Positions 24,838 to 34,144 of a stretch of 64,000 bases of DNA are shown here, piece by piece. The first letter of the stretch is position 1; every line of letters begins with the position of its first letter. The position numbers and the translations under genes were made by a program. A model generated the notes under the pieces. It worked only from the letters and a program-made list of their open reading frames with translations, did not search any database and was not told the origin of the DNA. Source of the DNA: Oscillospiraceae bacterium (lineage in GTDB: Bacteria > Bacillota > Clostridia > Oscillospirales > Ruminococcaceae); the NCBI GenBank assembly GCA_018380115.1, contig JAGZUF010000010.1, positions 1 through 64,000 on the forward strand, read 5' to 3'.

Positions 24838-26172
24838 ATGCCGCCTGTAGACGGGGGCCCTTTTGGCCCGCAGGAACCGCAGGAGCCATACCGCCCACAG
24901 GGCGCAGCGCGGCGCGGCGCAAAGCGCCAGCGCGTGCAAAGCGACATGCCGCGCCTTGCGCAGATACGCCACAAAAAGCGCATGCGCCGTTTGCGGTGGC
25001 TGTGCGTGTGCGTGGTGTTTCTGGCCGCTGTGCTGGCCTATTTTACAGGGCTGTACGGCGCCTCGGCCAGCGTGCTGGGCGATAAGTTCGACACACTGCG
25101 CGCTTTGTTCAGTGAAGGGCAGGAGTTCCCCTTTGCCGTGCGCGCGCAGGGCCTGCAGAATGCCCAGCCGCTGGGCGGCGGCTTTGCCATGCTGACGGAC
25201 AACGAGCTCTCCATCTATGCTGCCAACGGCGCTTTGCTGCGCACAGTGCCGCATTCCTATGCGCGCCCGGCCATGGCGGCGGGCAGCACGCGCCTGTGCC
25301 TGTACCACCGCGGCGGCACCAGCCTTTCGGTAGAAAGCCGCAGCCGCACTCTGTGGGAGTATTCCGCGCAAAGCGCCATCGAGCTGTGCGCCATGAGCCC
25401 CGGCGGCACGCTGGCCATCGCCCAGCGCGGGCAGGTGAGCGTGTATACGCCCATGTTTGAAGAGATATTCACGTTTTACACCTCTGAGCATGTCACGGCC
25501 ATGGCCTTTGCCGGCGATAATAAGCATTTCGCCGTGGGCTGCCCCGGCAGCGAGAACGGCGCGCTTTCGGGCAGGGTGTACCTGTTCACCACAGACCCCG
25601 GCGCCGAGGCCGACGCGGATGCCGTGCTGGAAAACCCGGACGGCATGCCGCTGAAAATATTCTACCCCTCGGCAAGCCGTGTGGTAGTGGTATATGACAA
25701 TTACATGGCCCTGTATGACGCGCAGGAGGGCAGCGAGCTGGCGCGCTTTGATTATGGCGGCCTGCCGGTGCAAAGCGCCTCTATGGGCAGCAGCGGAAAC
25801 ATTGCGCTTTTGTTCGGCGACGGCGAGCACTCGGCGCAGACACGCGTAGTGCTGTTTGACAGCGGGCTGAACGTCACGGGCCAAGCGTCGGTGGGCGCGC
25901 GTACGTTCAGTGTCACTGCCGGCCGCCGGGAGGCCTATGTGCTGGCTGCGGGCGGCGTGTACTGCTACGGCCCGGACGGCACGCTGTGGGGCACCCGGCA
26001 GACAGAGAACCGCCCCCTTGCCGTGGTGGCAGCCAAAAAGACGGTGCTTCTCACGGCGGCCAGCGCAAGCGAGCTTCAATTTGCCGCCCCGCAGGAAAGC
26101 GGTGCGGCGGGCGGCGGGCAGGCCGCGTCCTCCAGCGCGCCGCCCGCTTCGGCGCACAGCGAAAGCGGCTGA
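24838..26172 (+). CDS. DUF5711 family membrane-anchored protein
   Basis: 444 residues. A Pro/Gln/Arg-rich cytoplasmic N-terminus (about 1-50) is followed by one transmembrane segment (about 53-75) and a large extracytoplasmic part with beta-propeller-like repeats (FAMLTDNELSIY, TRLCLYHRGG, VVVVYDNYMALYD, EAYVLAAGGVYCY), ending in a Ser/Ala-rich low-complexity tail. This is the DUF5711 architecture of Clostridia; function unknown. Start ATG with GAAAGGGGG about 8 nt upstream. It sits between truA and a CvpA-like gene, with 48 nt and 51 nt gaps. Confidence 0.8.
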   Translation: MPPVDGGPFGPQEPQEPYRPQGAARRGAKRQRVQSDMPRLAQIRHKKRMRRLRWLCVCVVFLAAVLAYFTGLYGASASVLGDKFDTLRALFSEGQEFPFAVRAQGLQNAQPLGGGFAMLTDNELSIYAANGALLRTVPHSYARPAMAAGSTRLCLYHRGGTSLSVESRSRTLWEYSAQSAIELCAMSPGGTLAIAQRGQVSVYTPMFEEIFTFYTSEHVTAMAFAGDNKHFAVGCPGSENGALSGRVYLFTTDPGAEADADAVLENPDGMPLKIFYPSASRVVVVYDNYMALYDAQEGSELARFDYGGLPVQSASMGSSGNIALLFGDGEHSAQTRVVLFDSGLNVTGQASVGARTFSVTAGRREAYVLAAGGVYCYGPDGTLWGTRQTENRPLAVVAAKKTVLLTAASASELQFAAPQESGAAGGGQAASSSAPPASAHSESG

Positions 26173-26223
26173 GCCGCGCAGCGCGTGCGCCCTGCAAAAA
26201 GTTTTGGAAAGGGACAGGATATT

Positions 26224-26907
26224 ATGGAATTTTCACCAGCCATTCTTCTTGACGTTGCCCTGGTGGGCGTTGTGGTGTTCACTGTGGCATACTATATGCG
26301 CCGGGGCTTTCTGGCCGGGCTGCTGGGCCTTGTGGGCAACCTTGCCTCGCTGGCGCTGGCGTGGTTTTTATCCGGCAGGGTGTCGCCCACCCTGTTTGAA
26401 AATTTCTTCAAATCCGGCCTGATAGACCAGACGGCCCGGCTTATTTCCGAGCAGGGGGCCGCCGGGGTGCAGGCCATATTGGATAAGTTCTCTGCATTTC
26501 TGCCCGCCTCCCTGCTGGAGAGCATCACTCAGCAGGCGGACAGCATTTTCAATTCCGGTGCGCCAGATATGGCGCTTGCCATTGTGGAGAACGTGGTGGC
26601 GCCGCTGGTGATGCCGCTGATTGGCGTGGTGGTGTTCTTTGCGGTGTTCGTGCTGGGGCGCGTGGTAATCTCGCTTCTGGCGGCTATTTTCTCAAATGTG
26701 AACCGCGTGCCGCTGGTGGGCAGCGTGAACAGGGGCCTTGGCGCCGTCATCGGCCTTGTGGCGGGGCTTATCAACGCGCTGATGGTGCTGTGCATTATCT
26801 GGGCGGTGGTTGTCATCACCGGCGGCAGTCTGCCCGGCCTGAACGACCAGGCGCTTGCCGGCAGCCGCCTGTATACGTTTTTCTCGGCATATAATCCGTT
26901 CTCCTGA
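26224..26907 (+). CDS. CvpA family membrane protein
   Basis: 227-residue membrane protein with four main hydrophobic segments and an amphipathic middle region (about 60-110). It fits the CvpA/colicin V production family (PF02674), common in Firmicutes next to envelope or DNA-repair genes; its molecular role is not established. The signature ...RGFLAGLLGLVGNLASLALAW at the N-terminus and GSVNRGLGAVIGLVAGL near the C-terminus are typical. Start at 26224, after a GGGACAGG-type site. Confidence 0.8.
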   Translation: MEFSPAILLDVALVGVVVFTVAYYMRRGFLAGLLGLVGNLASLALAWFLSGRVSPTLFENFFKSGLIDQTARLISEQGAAGVQAILDKFSAFLPASLLESITQQADSIFNSGAPDMALAIVENVVAPLVMPLIGVVVFFAVFVLGRVVISLLAAIFSNVNRVPLVGSVNRGLGAVIGLVAGLINALMVLCIIWAVVVITGGSLPGLNDQALAGSRLYTFFSAYNPFS

Positions 26908-26988
26908 AGGCACCGCGCGCAGGCAGCGGCTTTTGAATATGCCAATATTGTGATGGCCCTATTTCGGGCCGGAAAGGAACCCTGAGGA

Positions 26989-29322
26989 ATGCTTTGTAAC
27001 AAATGTCAAAAACGCCCGGCCATCGTGTTCGTGCAGCGCATGGAGAACGGCGAAATGAAAAATGAAGGCTACTGCCTTTCCTGCGCGCGCGAGCTTGGCA
27101 TCAAGCCGCTGGACGATATCATGAAGCAGTTCGGCATCTCCGGTGAAGATTTGGAGGCCATGGAGGACCGCTTTGCCGGCATGATGGAAAATGGCGACAT
27201 GGACCCTTCTGAAATGATGCAGAACATGATGGGTATGGGCGCCGCCGACGGCCAGGATGCCGGCCAGGACGAAGAAGAGGAGAGCCCGGACGGCGACGGC
27301 AGCGGGGAAGAGCGCTTTGTGCCGGGCGGCGCGGGCACCTTCCCGCTGGGGATATTTGCCTCCCGCAAAAAAGAGGACGGCGAGAAGAAAGACCCGCGCG
27401 CGAAGGAAAAGGGCAAAAAACGCAAATTTCTGGATAATTACTGCGAGAACCTCACACAGAAGGCGCGTGACGGCAGGCTGGACGCCATTATCGGGCGCGA
27501 CAGGGAGATATACCGCACCATCCAGATACTCTCGCGCCGCCAGAAAAACAACCCCTGCCTTATCGGCGAGGCGGGTGTGGGCAAAACGGCCATTGCCGAG
27601 GGCATTGCGCTGCGCATCGCCGCGGGCGAGGTGCCTGCCGGCCTGAAAGATAAGGAGATATATCTGCTGGACCTCACCAGCCTTGTGGCAGGCACGCAGT
27701 TCCGCGGCCAGTTCGAAAGCCGCGTGAAGGGGCTGATCGGCGAGGTGAAGGCCGCGGGCAACGTCATCCTGTTCATTGACGAGATCCACAACATCACCGG
27801 CGCGGGCGATTCCGAGGGCGCCATGAACGCGGCCAACATCCTGAAGCCCGCCCTCTCCCGCGGCGAGATACAGGTGATAGGCGCCACCACCTTTGCCGAG
27901 TACCGCAAATATATCGAAAAGGACCAGGCGCTGGAGCGCCGCTTCCAGCCCGTGAAGGTGGAGGAGCCCTCGCTGGACGACACGGTGAACGTGCTGTGCG
28001 GCGTGAAGAGCTATTACGAGGCGCATCACCATGTGAAGGTGCCGCAGGCCATTGTACGCGCCTGCGTAGAGCTTTCCGAGCGCTATATCACAGACCGCTT
28101 TTTGCCGGACAAGGCCATCGACCTTTTGGACGAGGCCTGCGCCTGCTGCAGCCTGCGCCACGCGGAGATTACCGAATGGGCGGACGGCGAAAAGCGGCTG
28201 GCTGCCCTGAGGGCGGAAAAGGAGGAGGCGGAAAACGGCAAGGAGGGCCCGGATTATGAGGCGGTGGCCCGCCTGAACTATGAGATAGAGGCCTTGGAAA
28301 AGGATGTGGCCGGAAAGCGCGAAGCCGTGGAAAAAATAGAAGTCACCATGGACGATGTGGCCCGCGTGATAGAGCTTTGGACAGGCATCCCCGCGGCCAA
28401 GGTGCGCGAGACGGAGTATTCGAAGCTGGCGCATTTGGAGGAGGCCCTGAACAGCAAAATTATCGGCCAGCGCGAGGCCGTGCACCTTGTGGCCTCGGCT
28501 GTAAAGCGCAGCCGCGCCGACATTGCGGCGCGCCGCCGCCCGGCAAGCTTCATCTTTGTGGGGCCTACGGGTGTGGGCAAGACAGAGCTTGTAAAGCAGC
28601 TTGCGCTGCAGCTGTTCGACACGGTGGACCCGCTTATCCGCCTGGATATGTCCGAATTTATGGAAAAGCACGCCGTGTCGCGCCTTATCGGCTCGCCGCC
28701 GGGCTATGTGGGCTATGATGAGGCCGGGCAGCTCACCGAAAAGGTGCGCCGCCGCCCGTACAGCGTAGTGCTGTTCGACGAGATAGAAAAGGCCCACCCG
28801 GACGTGATGAACATTTTGCTGCAGATACTGGACGAGGGCAAGCTGAACGATGCGCAGGGCCGCACGGTGAATTTTGAGAACACCGTCATCTGCATGACGT
28901 CAAACGCGGGCTCGTCCGACAAGGTGGGCGAGACGGGCTTTGGCAAGACGCAGGCCGAAATGAGCCGCAACAAGGCGATGAAGGCCCTTTCCGATTTCCT
29001 GCGCCCGGAGTTTCTCAGCCGTGTGGATGAGGTTGTGGTGTTCAGCCCCCTTGGCGAACAGGAGCTGCGGCAGATAGCCGCGCTGATGCTGGGCGAATAC
29101 AAGGCGCCGCTGGGCGAAAAGGGCATCGGCCTTTCGTGGACGGACGGCGCGCTGGCCCTGCTGTGCGAAAAGGCAAAGGGCGGCAGGTTTGGCGCGCGCG
29201 ATTTGCGCCGCGTCATCCGCAAGGAGGTAGAGGACCCTTTGAGCGAGATGCTCATTTCCGGCAGGGCGCTTGCCAGCGTGCAGGTGGACGCACAGGACGG
29301 CGCCATTGTGCTGCGCGTGTAA
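26989..29322 (+). CDS. clpE: ClpE-like ATP-dependent unfoldase (AAA+, Clp/HSP100)
   Basis: 777-residue double-AAA+ unfoldase. N-terminal zinc-finger CxxC pairs at Cys3/Cys6 and Cys29/Cys32 and lack of the ClpC N-domain point to ClpE. An acidic, charged linker (about 85-145) follows, then D1 with Walker A GEAGVGKT at 193, Walker B LFIDEIHN, a short coiled-coil middle region (about 400-460), and D2 with Walker A GPTGVGKT at 525, FDEIEKAHPD and the arginine finger FLSRVDE. It would feed proteins to ClpP. A likely ribosome binding site AAAGGA lies upstream. No CtsR-like heptad repeat was recognised before the gene. Single gene, closed by a bidirectional terminator. Confidence 0.88.
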   Translation: MLCNKCQKRPAIVFVQRMENGEMKNEGYCLSCARELGIKPLDDIMKQFGISGEDLEAMEDRFAGMMENGDMDPSEMMQNMMGMGAADGQDAGQDEEEESPDGDGSGEERFVPGGAGTFPLGIFASRKKEDGEKKDPRAKEKGKKRKFLDNYCENLTQKARDGRLDAIIGRDREIYRTIQILSRRQKNNPCLIGEAGVGKTAIAEGIALRIAAGEVPAGLKDKEIYLLDLTSLVAGTQFRGQFESRVKGLIGEVKAAGNVILFIDEIHNITGAGDSEGAMNAANILKPALSRGEIQVIGATTFAEYRKYIEKDQALERRFQPVKVEEPSLDDTVNVLCGVKSYYEAHHHVKVPQAIVRACVELSERYITDRFLPDKAIDLLDEACACCSLRHAEITEWADGEKRLAALRAEKEEAENGKEGPDYEAVARLNYEIEALEKDVAGKREAVEKIEVTMDDVARVIELWTGIPAAKVRETEYSKLAHLEEALNSKIIGQREAVHLVASAVKRSRADIAARRRPASFIFVGPTGVGKTELVKQLALQLFDTVDPLIRLDMSEFMEKHAVSRLIGSPPGYVGYDEAGQLTEKVRRRPYSVVLFDEIEKAHPDVMNILLQILDEGKLNDAQGRTVNFENTVICMTSNAGSSDKVGETGFGKTQAEMSRNKAMKALSDFLRPEFLSRVDEVVVFSPLGEQELRQIAALMLGEYKAPLGEKGIGLSWTDGALALLCEKAKGGRFGARDLRRVIRKEVEDPLSEMLISGRALASVQVDAQDGAIVLRV

Positions 29323-29370
29323 AGCGGGGCGGCACCTCTGCGGCATTGGAAATAAGGCATGGAAGTAAGC

Positions 29371-29412
29371 AAAACTCCCCCGCGGCCATCTAGATGGCCG
29401 CGGGGGAGTTTT
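29371..29412. terminator. Bidirectional terminator, perfect 42-bp palindrome
   Basis: Every base of 29371-29412 pairs with its mirror position: outer AAAA/TTTT, then CTCCCCCGCGGCC and its complement. It provides a T run on both strands and separates the converging clpE-like gene and the large membrane protein gene. Confidence 0.92.
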
Positions 29413-29503
29413 GCAGTCTGGGCCCCCGGCCGTGCCGGGGAATTGAAAAAGCTTTGACGGTGCGTAGAAAATAAAAACGCCTTTTCGCGCACATGAACGG
29501 GCT

Positions 29504-31207
29504 TCATGCCTTTTGGGAAGATGCCTTTTCTGAAAATTTTTCCTCCAGCCAGCGCGCGGCGCCGAAGGCGGCAAAGGCCATCATGGGCGCGGCGGCGGGC
29601 GACATGTACATCAGGGAGGCGGGCTCCAGCTTGATGGACACGGCGAACAGGTATGCCAGCGCCGCCATGCGCAGAAGCCCTGTCAAGCACATACCCAGCA
29701 TCAGCACACACCCGGCCATGTCTGCGGGCGGCGCCTTTCTGCGCACACCCCGCACGCACTGCGGCACATAGCGGCACAGCCACAGCGCGGCAAGCACAAG
29801 CATCGGCCACAAAAGCACCCGCATGCACCATGTCACTGCGTCCAATGCCTGATAGGCAAGGTGCTGTGCAGGGGTAAAATAGGCGTCGGTGGTGCTGCCG
29901 TATTCCGCCATCCATGAGCTGCGGCAGTGCAGGAAATCTTCCCACACGGTATTCGTCTCAGGGGTGATGACAGAGAGGCCTGCCCGAGGCGAGGTCTGCC
30001 GGAACAAAAGAAGCTCTGCGGCCTCATCACAGAATTTTTCAAGGCTGGGCAGGATGTACTCCGCCTTCACGGGCGGGAACACGCCGCTGTGTTTTCCGCC
30101 CGCAGGCACCCTGCCCGCGTCGCAGGCCGCGTTCACTTCGTCCGCCACAGCCTGCCAGAAGGCGCGCGCCGTCTCGGGCGTGCTGTATACGCCCGCATTG
30201 GCTGCGGCCTCGCGCAGCATCCAGTGAATGCCGTTGGCGATGAATTCCGGCTTGTCGGCATAGCCGTAGCGGCTGTACATGCTGCCGTTTTCTATCTTGT
30301 CACGGATGCCGGCCAGCGTGGGCGATATCTCATACAGCGTCTGGCGCGTCTGGTAGGGGATGGGGATGTATCTCTCCTGTGCGCCGGGGTTCACACGCGT
30401 CAGCGCGCCCATGGCGTCTGCAAATTCTCCCTCGGAAAAATCGCTGACGATGAACCGCCCGTAGTATTTATAGTTCATGGCCTTCCACGCAGTCACGCCG
30501 CCCGCCCACAGTGCCAGCGGCAGCAAAAGCAGCGCCAACTTTGCGCGCTTCTGCCCGGCTGTTTTTGAAGTGAACAGAAACACAAGATACACCGCCGCCG
30601 CGCACACCACAAAGGGCAGCAGCAGGGCGTTGTCCTCATGGCACAGCCAGGCGGCGGCCAGGGCTGCACCCGCGGCGATATAGTACGGCGCGGCCTTTTT
30701 GGCCGGCTGTGCAAAGCGGCAGAACGCGCCTGTAAGGCCGGCCAGAGCCAGCAGCACCAGAGAGGGATAGATGTTGTCGCGGTATACGCGCAGGGTGAAC
30801 TGCGCCCAGCTTGCGGGCAGCCACAGGACGGCCAGAAACATAAGCCCGCGCGCGGCATTGGTGCGGAAAAGAGGCTTCACAGCGGCCAGCAGCACAAGGC
30901 AGGCTGTGGCATACAACAGCTGGCCGCCCACAATGAAGTTCACGTGCAGCACATTCAGAAGGGCCAGCCACAGGGCAAAAAAGCTATGCTTGCCCAGTGT
31001 GAGGTAGCTGTATTCCCCCAGCCAGTTCCCCGCGCGGATGCTGCGCGCCATCTCGAACATCAGCGTGTCGTCAATGGTGGACGCCTGCGGCACCGCCTCA
31101 AACAGCTGCTGGCTGCACAAAAGCAGCTTTACGGCCACAGCCGCCAGTGCCAGCACCCACAGCAGCCTGGCGCTGATATCGCGCTTTGAAGATAGTTTCA
31201 TCCGCAT
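29504..31207 (-). CDS. Large polytopic membrane protein, glycosyltransferase-39-like
   Basis: 567 residues with about ten hydrophobic segments and a large soluble loop (about 255-440). Architecture of a GT-C type glycosyltransferase (Arnt/PMT-like): short cytoplasmic N-terminus, first helix, then an acidic extracytoplasmic loop with TIDDTLMFEMARSI whose Asp-Asp pair matches the GT-C catalytic-site position. Sugar donor and acceptor are unknown. Two possible starts, 31207 and 31201, follow GGGAGGG by 3-4 and 9-10 nt. It resembles in size and layout the gene at 48714-50258. Monocistronic with its own promoter. Confidence 0.65.
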   Translation of the reverse strand: MRMKLSSKRDISARLLWVLALAAVAVKLLLCSQQLFEAVPQASTIDDTLMFEMARSIRAGNWLGEYSYLTLGKHSFFALWLALLNVLHVNFIVGGQLLYATACLVLLAAVKPLFRTNAARGLMFLAVLWLPASWAQFTLRVYRDNIYPSLVLLALAGLTGAFCRFAQPAKKAAPYYIAAGAALAAAWLCHEDNALLLPFVVCAAAVYLVFLFTSKTAGQKRAKLALLLLPLALWAGGVTAWKAMNYKYYGRFIVSDFSEGEFADAMGALTRVNPGAQERYIPIPYQTRQTLYEISPTLAGIRDKIENGSMYSRYGYADKPEFIANGIHWMLREAAANAGVYSTPETARAFWQAVADEVNAACDAGRVPAGGKHSGVFPPVKAEYILPSLEKFCDEAAELLLFRQTSPRAGLSVITPETNTVWEDFLHCRSSWMAEYGSTTDAYFTPAQHLAYQALDAVTWCMRVLLWPMLVLAALWLCRYVPQCVRGVRRKAPPADMAGCVLMLGMCLTGLLRMAALAYLFAVSIKLEPASLMYMSPAAAPMMAFAAFGAARWLEEKFSEKASSQKA

Positions 31208-31311
31208 GGTCCCTCCCCGCGGCGCGGCGCGCCGTATGGCGCTGCACACCGTGCCTTGCTGCCGCTTCGCGGCCTGACGGCAGCGCGTTTACCCGGGCAA
31301 CATTTTTTATT

Positions 31312-31341
31312 ATTATACCATCCGGGCCGCGCCGTGCGCAA
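31312..31341 (-). promoter_or_regulatory. Promoter of the large membrane protein gene
   Basis: Minus strand perfect TATAAT (31312-31317) with TTGCGC (31336-31341) 18 bp upstream. The leader would be about 100 nt and GC-rich. Confidence 0.6.
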
Positions 31342-31462
31342 CCTTGCTTGGCCGCGGCTTTGCACAGCCGCCCGGCAGGCGGGTGGATATGGAAAGAACG
31401 GCGGGTGGAAAAAAGGCCGGCAGGGCGTATCATAAGAACCACACCAGAAATATGGAGGGATG

Positions 31463-31985
31463 ATGAACTTGGGAAACAGCCTGTTTCAGGCTGGAAAAGG
31501 CGCGGCCTTCCGCAGGAGGCCGTGGCGGAAAGGCTGGGCGTAAGCAGGCAGATGATTTCAAAATGGGAAACAGGCGGAACGGTGCCGGATATTGCTCAGG
31601 CAAAAATGGCGCCGCTGTATGGCATTGCGATGGATGGGCTTATCTCTTTTGATGCCGCCTTGAGCGAGCTTCGGCTGGCCATTGAAAAAACGAACGGGTG
31701 GGCCGAAAAGGCTGTTGGCTGGACAAGCGGATGGGGAAAGAGATGCCCCGTTCAGCTTCGCTGCGGGACAGGGGCGAATGTACAAAATTATAGCGCCATG
31801 CTGGATGAGCTGCGGCAAAAATACCGCTTTTCCTCCGGCATTGCACCGGCGGCGCCCTCTGCCGCCGCCGTGCATACCCCGGCCTCCTGCACACGAGCCG
31901 CAGCCTGCTACGAGGAACAGGCCGGCATGCTGGCTTTGAAGGATATTTTATATCAGACATGGAGAAGCAGAAAAAGAGAAAATAG
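31463..31985 (+). pseudogene. XRE-family regulator gene with a frameshift
   Basis: A good ribosome binding site (GGAGGGATG) and ATG at 31463 start MNLGNSLFQAGK, the usual opening of a helix-turn-helix XRE regulator group. The frame then shifts: the rest of the protein (RRGLPQEAVAERLGVSRQMI, SKWETGGTVPDIAQ, ending LKDILYQTWRSRKRE) continues in the -1 frame. One missing A in the run GGAAAAGG would restore an intact helix-turn-helix of normal spacing. The C-terminal stop is also displaced: the open frame runs on to 32106 through the terminator hairpin. So it is a decayed gene, a phase-variable homopolymer or a sequence error. Confidence 0.7.
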
Positions 31986-31995
31986 GATAACACGC

Positions 31996-32025
31996 GGCGG
32001 CTTTTGCAGGCAGCCGCCCTTTTTT
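31996..32025 (+). terminator. Terminator after the XRE gene
   Basis: 7-bp stem GGCGGCT/AGCCGCC (31996-32002 with 32012-32018), 9-nt loop, then C and six T. Confidence 0.75.
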
Positions 32026-32068
32026 ACAGGGCAGGCGGGCAGAAGCGGCGGTGCGCTTGTGTGCGGCC

Positions 32069-32097
32069 TTGCGGCAAAAGGGAAAATGGGATATAAT
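32069..32097 (+). promoter_or_regulatory. Promoter of the HI0933-flavoprotein/cmk/plsC/ispH cluster
   Basis: TTGCGG (32069-32074), 17-bp spacer, TATAAT (32092-32097); 57 nt before the GTG start. Confidence 0.7.
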
Positions 32098-32154
32098 ACA
32101 AAATAACTGTGGGTTCGGGCTGTTTCGGCAGAAAGCGGAAAGGGGGCGTGCGCC

Positions 32155-33459
32155 GTGGCGGACGTTGTCATTATAGGCGCGGGCGCCGCCGGGCTGTTCT
32201 GCGCCGGGTGGGCCGTGCGCGCCGGGCACCGCGTGACGGTGCTGGAGCATATGCCCTCGCCCGGCAGAAAGCTGCTTATCACCGGCAAGGGGCGCTGCAA
32301 CTTGACGAACGCCTGCGACGAGCAGGAATTTTTGAAGCATGTGCGGCGCAACCCGCGCTTTTTATACTCTGCGCTGGCGGCCTGCCCGCCCGCGCAGGTA
32401 ATGGCCCTGTTTGAAGACGAGCTGGGTGTGCCGCTGAAGGTGGAGCGCGGGCGGCGCGTGTTCCCGCAAAGCGATTCCTCGCGGGATATCCTTGCGGCAC
32501 TTCTGCGCTTTGCCGGAGGCGCGCGCATTGTGTACGACGGCGCACAGGCGCTTTTGTTCCGGCAGGAGGGCGGCGGAAAGCGCATATGCGGTGTGCGCGG
32601 CCAAAGCGGGCGCGAATACCGCGCCGGGGCTGTGGTGGTGGCCACGGGCGGCGTGTCGTACCAGGCGACGGGCTCCACAGGCGACGGCTACCGTTTTGCC
32701 AAAGCGGCAGGGCACACCGTGGTGCCGCCCCAGCCAAGCCTTGTGGCGCTGGTGGAGAAGGGCGATGTGGCAAAGCGCATGCAGGGCCTTGCCCTGAAAA
32801 ACGTGGCCCTCACGCTGTGGGAGGGCGAAAAGCCTATATTCCGCGAACAGGGCGAGATGCTGTTCACGCATTTCGGCATATCGGGCCCGCTGGTGCTCTC
32901 TGCCTCGGCCCATATCCGGGATATGGAAAAGTACCCGTACCGCGTCACTATCGACTTGAAGCCCGCCCTCAGCGCCGAACAGCTGGAAGCGCGCGTGCTG
33001 CGCGACTTTGCCGCCCTTGCCGGCCGGCAGGCTTCCCATGCACTGGACGGCCTTCTGCCGGCCTCCATGCGCGGGCAGGTGCTGGCCATGTGGGGCGTGC
33101 CGCCTGAAAAAAGGGTGAACCAGCTTACGCGGGCCGAGCGCCGGGCGCTGTGCACGCTTTTGAAAGCCCTGCCTGTCGAGATAAAAGAGAAGGGCAGCCT
33201 TGCCCACGCCGTCATCACCAGCGGCGGGGTGGACACAAGGCAGGTAGACCCCAAAACTATGGAAAGCCGGCTGTGCGCCGGGCTTTACTTCGCGGGCGAG
33301 GTGCTGGATGTGGACGCCTATACGGGCGGCTACAATCTTGGCCTTGCCTTTGCCACGGCCAAGGCCGCGGCCCTGCATATCCCCGTCGGGGCCGAGGCGT
33401 GCGGCGGCCCCGCATGCGCCGCGCGCAAGACAGCAAACAGAAAAGAGGAAAACACATGA
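32155..33459 (+). CDS. HI0933/YhiN-family FAD-dependent oxidoreductase
   Basis: 434-residue flavoprotein of the HI0933 family (NAD(P)/FAD-dependent, often annotated BaiN-like). FAD-binding GAGAAGLFCA near residue 8, the family signature GRKLLITGKGRCNLTN, VVVATGGVSYQATGSTGDGY, and the C-terminal FAD contact GEVLDVDAYTGGYNLGLAFATA. Physiological substrate unknown; the gene is widely conserved beside cmk in Clostridia. Start is a GTG at 32155 with AAAGGGGG 8 nt upstream. Its stop overlaps the cmk start (ATGA). A bile-acid role should not be assumed from the BaiN name. Confidence 0.88.
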   Translation: MADVVIIGAGAAGLFCAGWAVRAGHRVTVLEHMPSPGRKLLITGKGRCNLTNACDEQEFLKHVRRNPRFLYSALAACPPAQVMALFEDELGVPLKVERGRRVFPQSDSSRDILAALLRFAGGARIVYDGAQALLFRQEGGGKRICGVRGQSGREYRAGAVVVATGGVSYQATGSTGDGYRFAKAAGHTVVPPQPSLVALVEKGDVAKRMQGLALKNVALTLWEGEKPIFREQGEMLFTHFGISGPLVLSASAHIRDMEKYPYRVTIDLKPALSAEQLEARVLRDFAALAGRQASHALDGLLPASMRGQVLAMWGVPPEKRVNQLTRAERRALCTLLKALPVEIKEKGSLAHAVITSGGVDTRQVDPKTMESRLCAGLYFAGEVLDVDAYTGGYNLGLAFATAKAAALHIPVGAEACGGPACAARKTANRKEENT

Positions 33460-34124
33460 TCGCCATTGCCATCGACGGCCCCTCCGGGGCAGGAAAATCC
33501 ACCCTGGCGCGCCGCCTTGCCAAAGAGCTGGGCTATGTGTATGTAGACACGGGCGCCATGTTCCGCGCCGTGGGGCTGTATGCGCTGCGGAAGGGTGTGC
33601 CCCCAAGGGACGGTGCTGCCGTGCAGGCCCTGCTGGACGAGATAGACATCCGCCTCTCGTATGAGGACGGCGCACAGCATATCTATTTGAACGGAGAGAA
33701 TGTCACCGCAGCCGTGCGCGCAGAGGCGGTGGGCATGGCAGCCTCCGGCGTGTCGGCCTTTCTGCCCGTGCGCGACCACCTGCTTGGGCTGCAGCGCGGC
33801 ATGGCAGAGACAAACGACGTGGTGATGGACGGGCGCGATGTGGGCACGGCTATCCTGCCCGGCGCGCAGGTGAAGATATTCCTCACGGCCTCCAGCGCCG
33901 AGCGCGCGCAGCGGCGCTGGAAAGAGCTGTGCGAAAAGGGAGAAACCGTGAGTTATGCCGCTGTGCTGGCTGACGTGGAAAAGCGTGATTGGGACGATTC
34001 CCACCGCAAGGTGCGCCCGCTGAAGAAGGCGCCGGACGCTGTGCTGGTGGACACCACCGGCCTGTCTGTGGAAGAAGCTTATGCGGCGCTGGCGCAGGCC
34101 GTGCGCAAAAAACTGACGCGCTGA
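33456..34124 (+). CDS. cmk: Cytidylate kinase
   Basis: 222-residue (d)CMP kinase, which makes CDP/dCDP from CMP/dCMP and ATP. P-loop GPSGAGKST at residues 8-16, VDTGAMFRAVG for the base pocket, MDGRDVGTAI and the lid RAQRRWKEL. Length is standard. Starts in an ATGA overlap with the flavoprotein gene and lies 20 nt before plsC, an arrangement (cmk-plsC-ispH-rpsA) that is classical for Clostridia. Confidence 0.96.
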   Translation: MIAIAIDGPSGAGKSTLARRLAKELGYVYVDTGAMFRAVGLYALRKGVPPRDGAAVQALLDEIDIRLSYEDGAQHIYLNGENVTAAVRAEAVGMAASGVSAFLPVRDHLLGLQRGMAETNDVVMDGRDVGTAILPGAQVKIFLTASSAERAQRRWKELCEKGETVSYAAVLADVEKRDWDDSHRKVRPLKKAPDAVLVDTTGLSVEEAYAALAQAVRKKLTR

Positions 34125-34144
34125 GGCGGAAAGGGGCGGGCATT

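Noticed and set aside
31490..31505. Programmed -1 ribosomal frameshift in the XRE gene
   Set aside because: The run GGAAAAGG is not a canonical slippery heptamer and no strong downstream structure is evident; a one-base loss is simpler, given the displaced C-terminal stop as well.
32155..33459. Assignment as a bile-acid enzyme BaiN
   Set aside because: The HI0933 family is widespread and mostly unrelated to bile acids; the location beside cmk is the ordinary conserved one, so the name is not supported.
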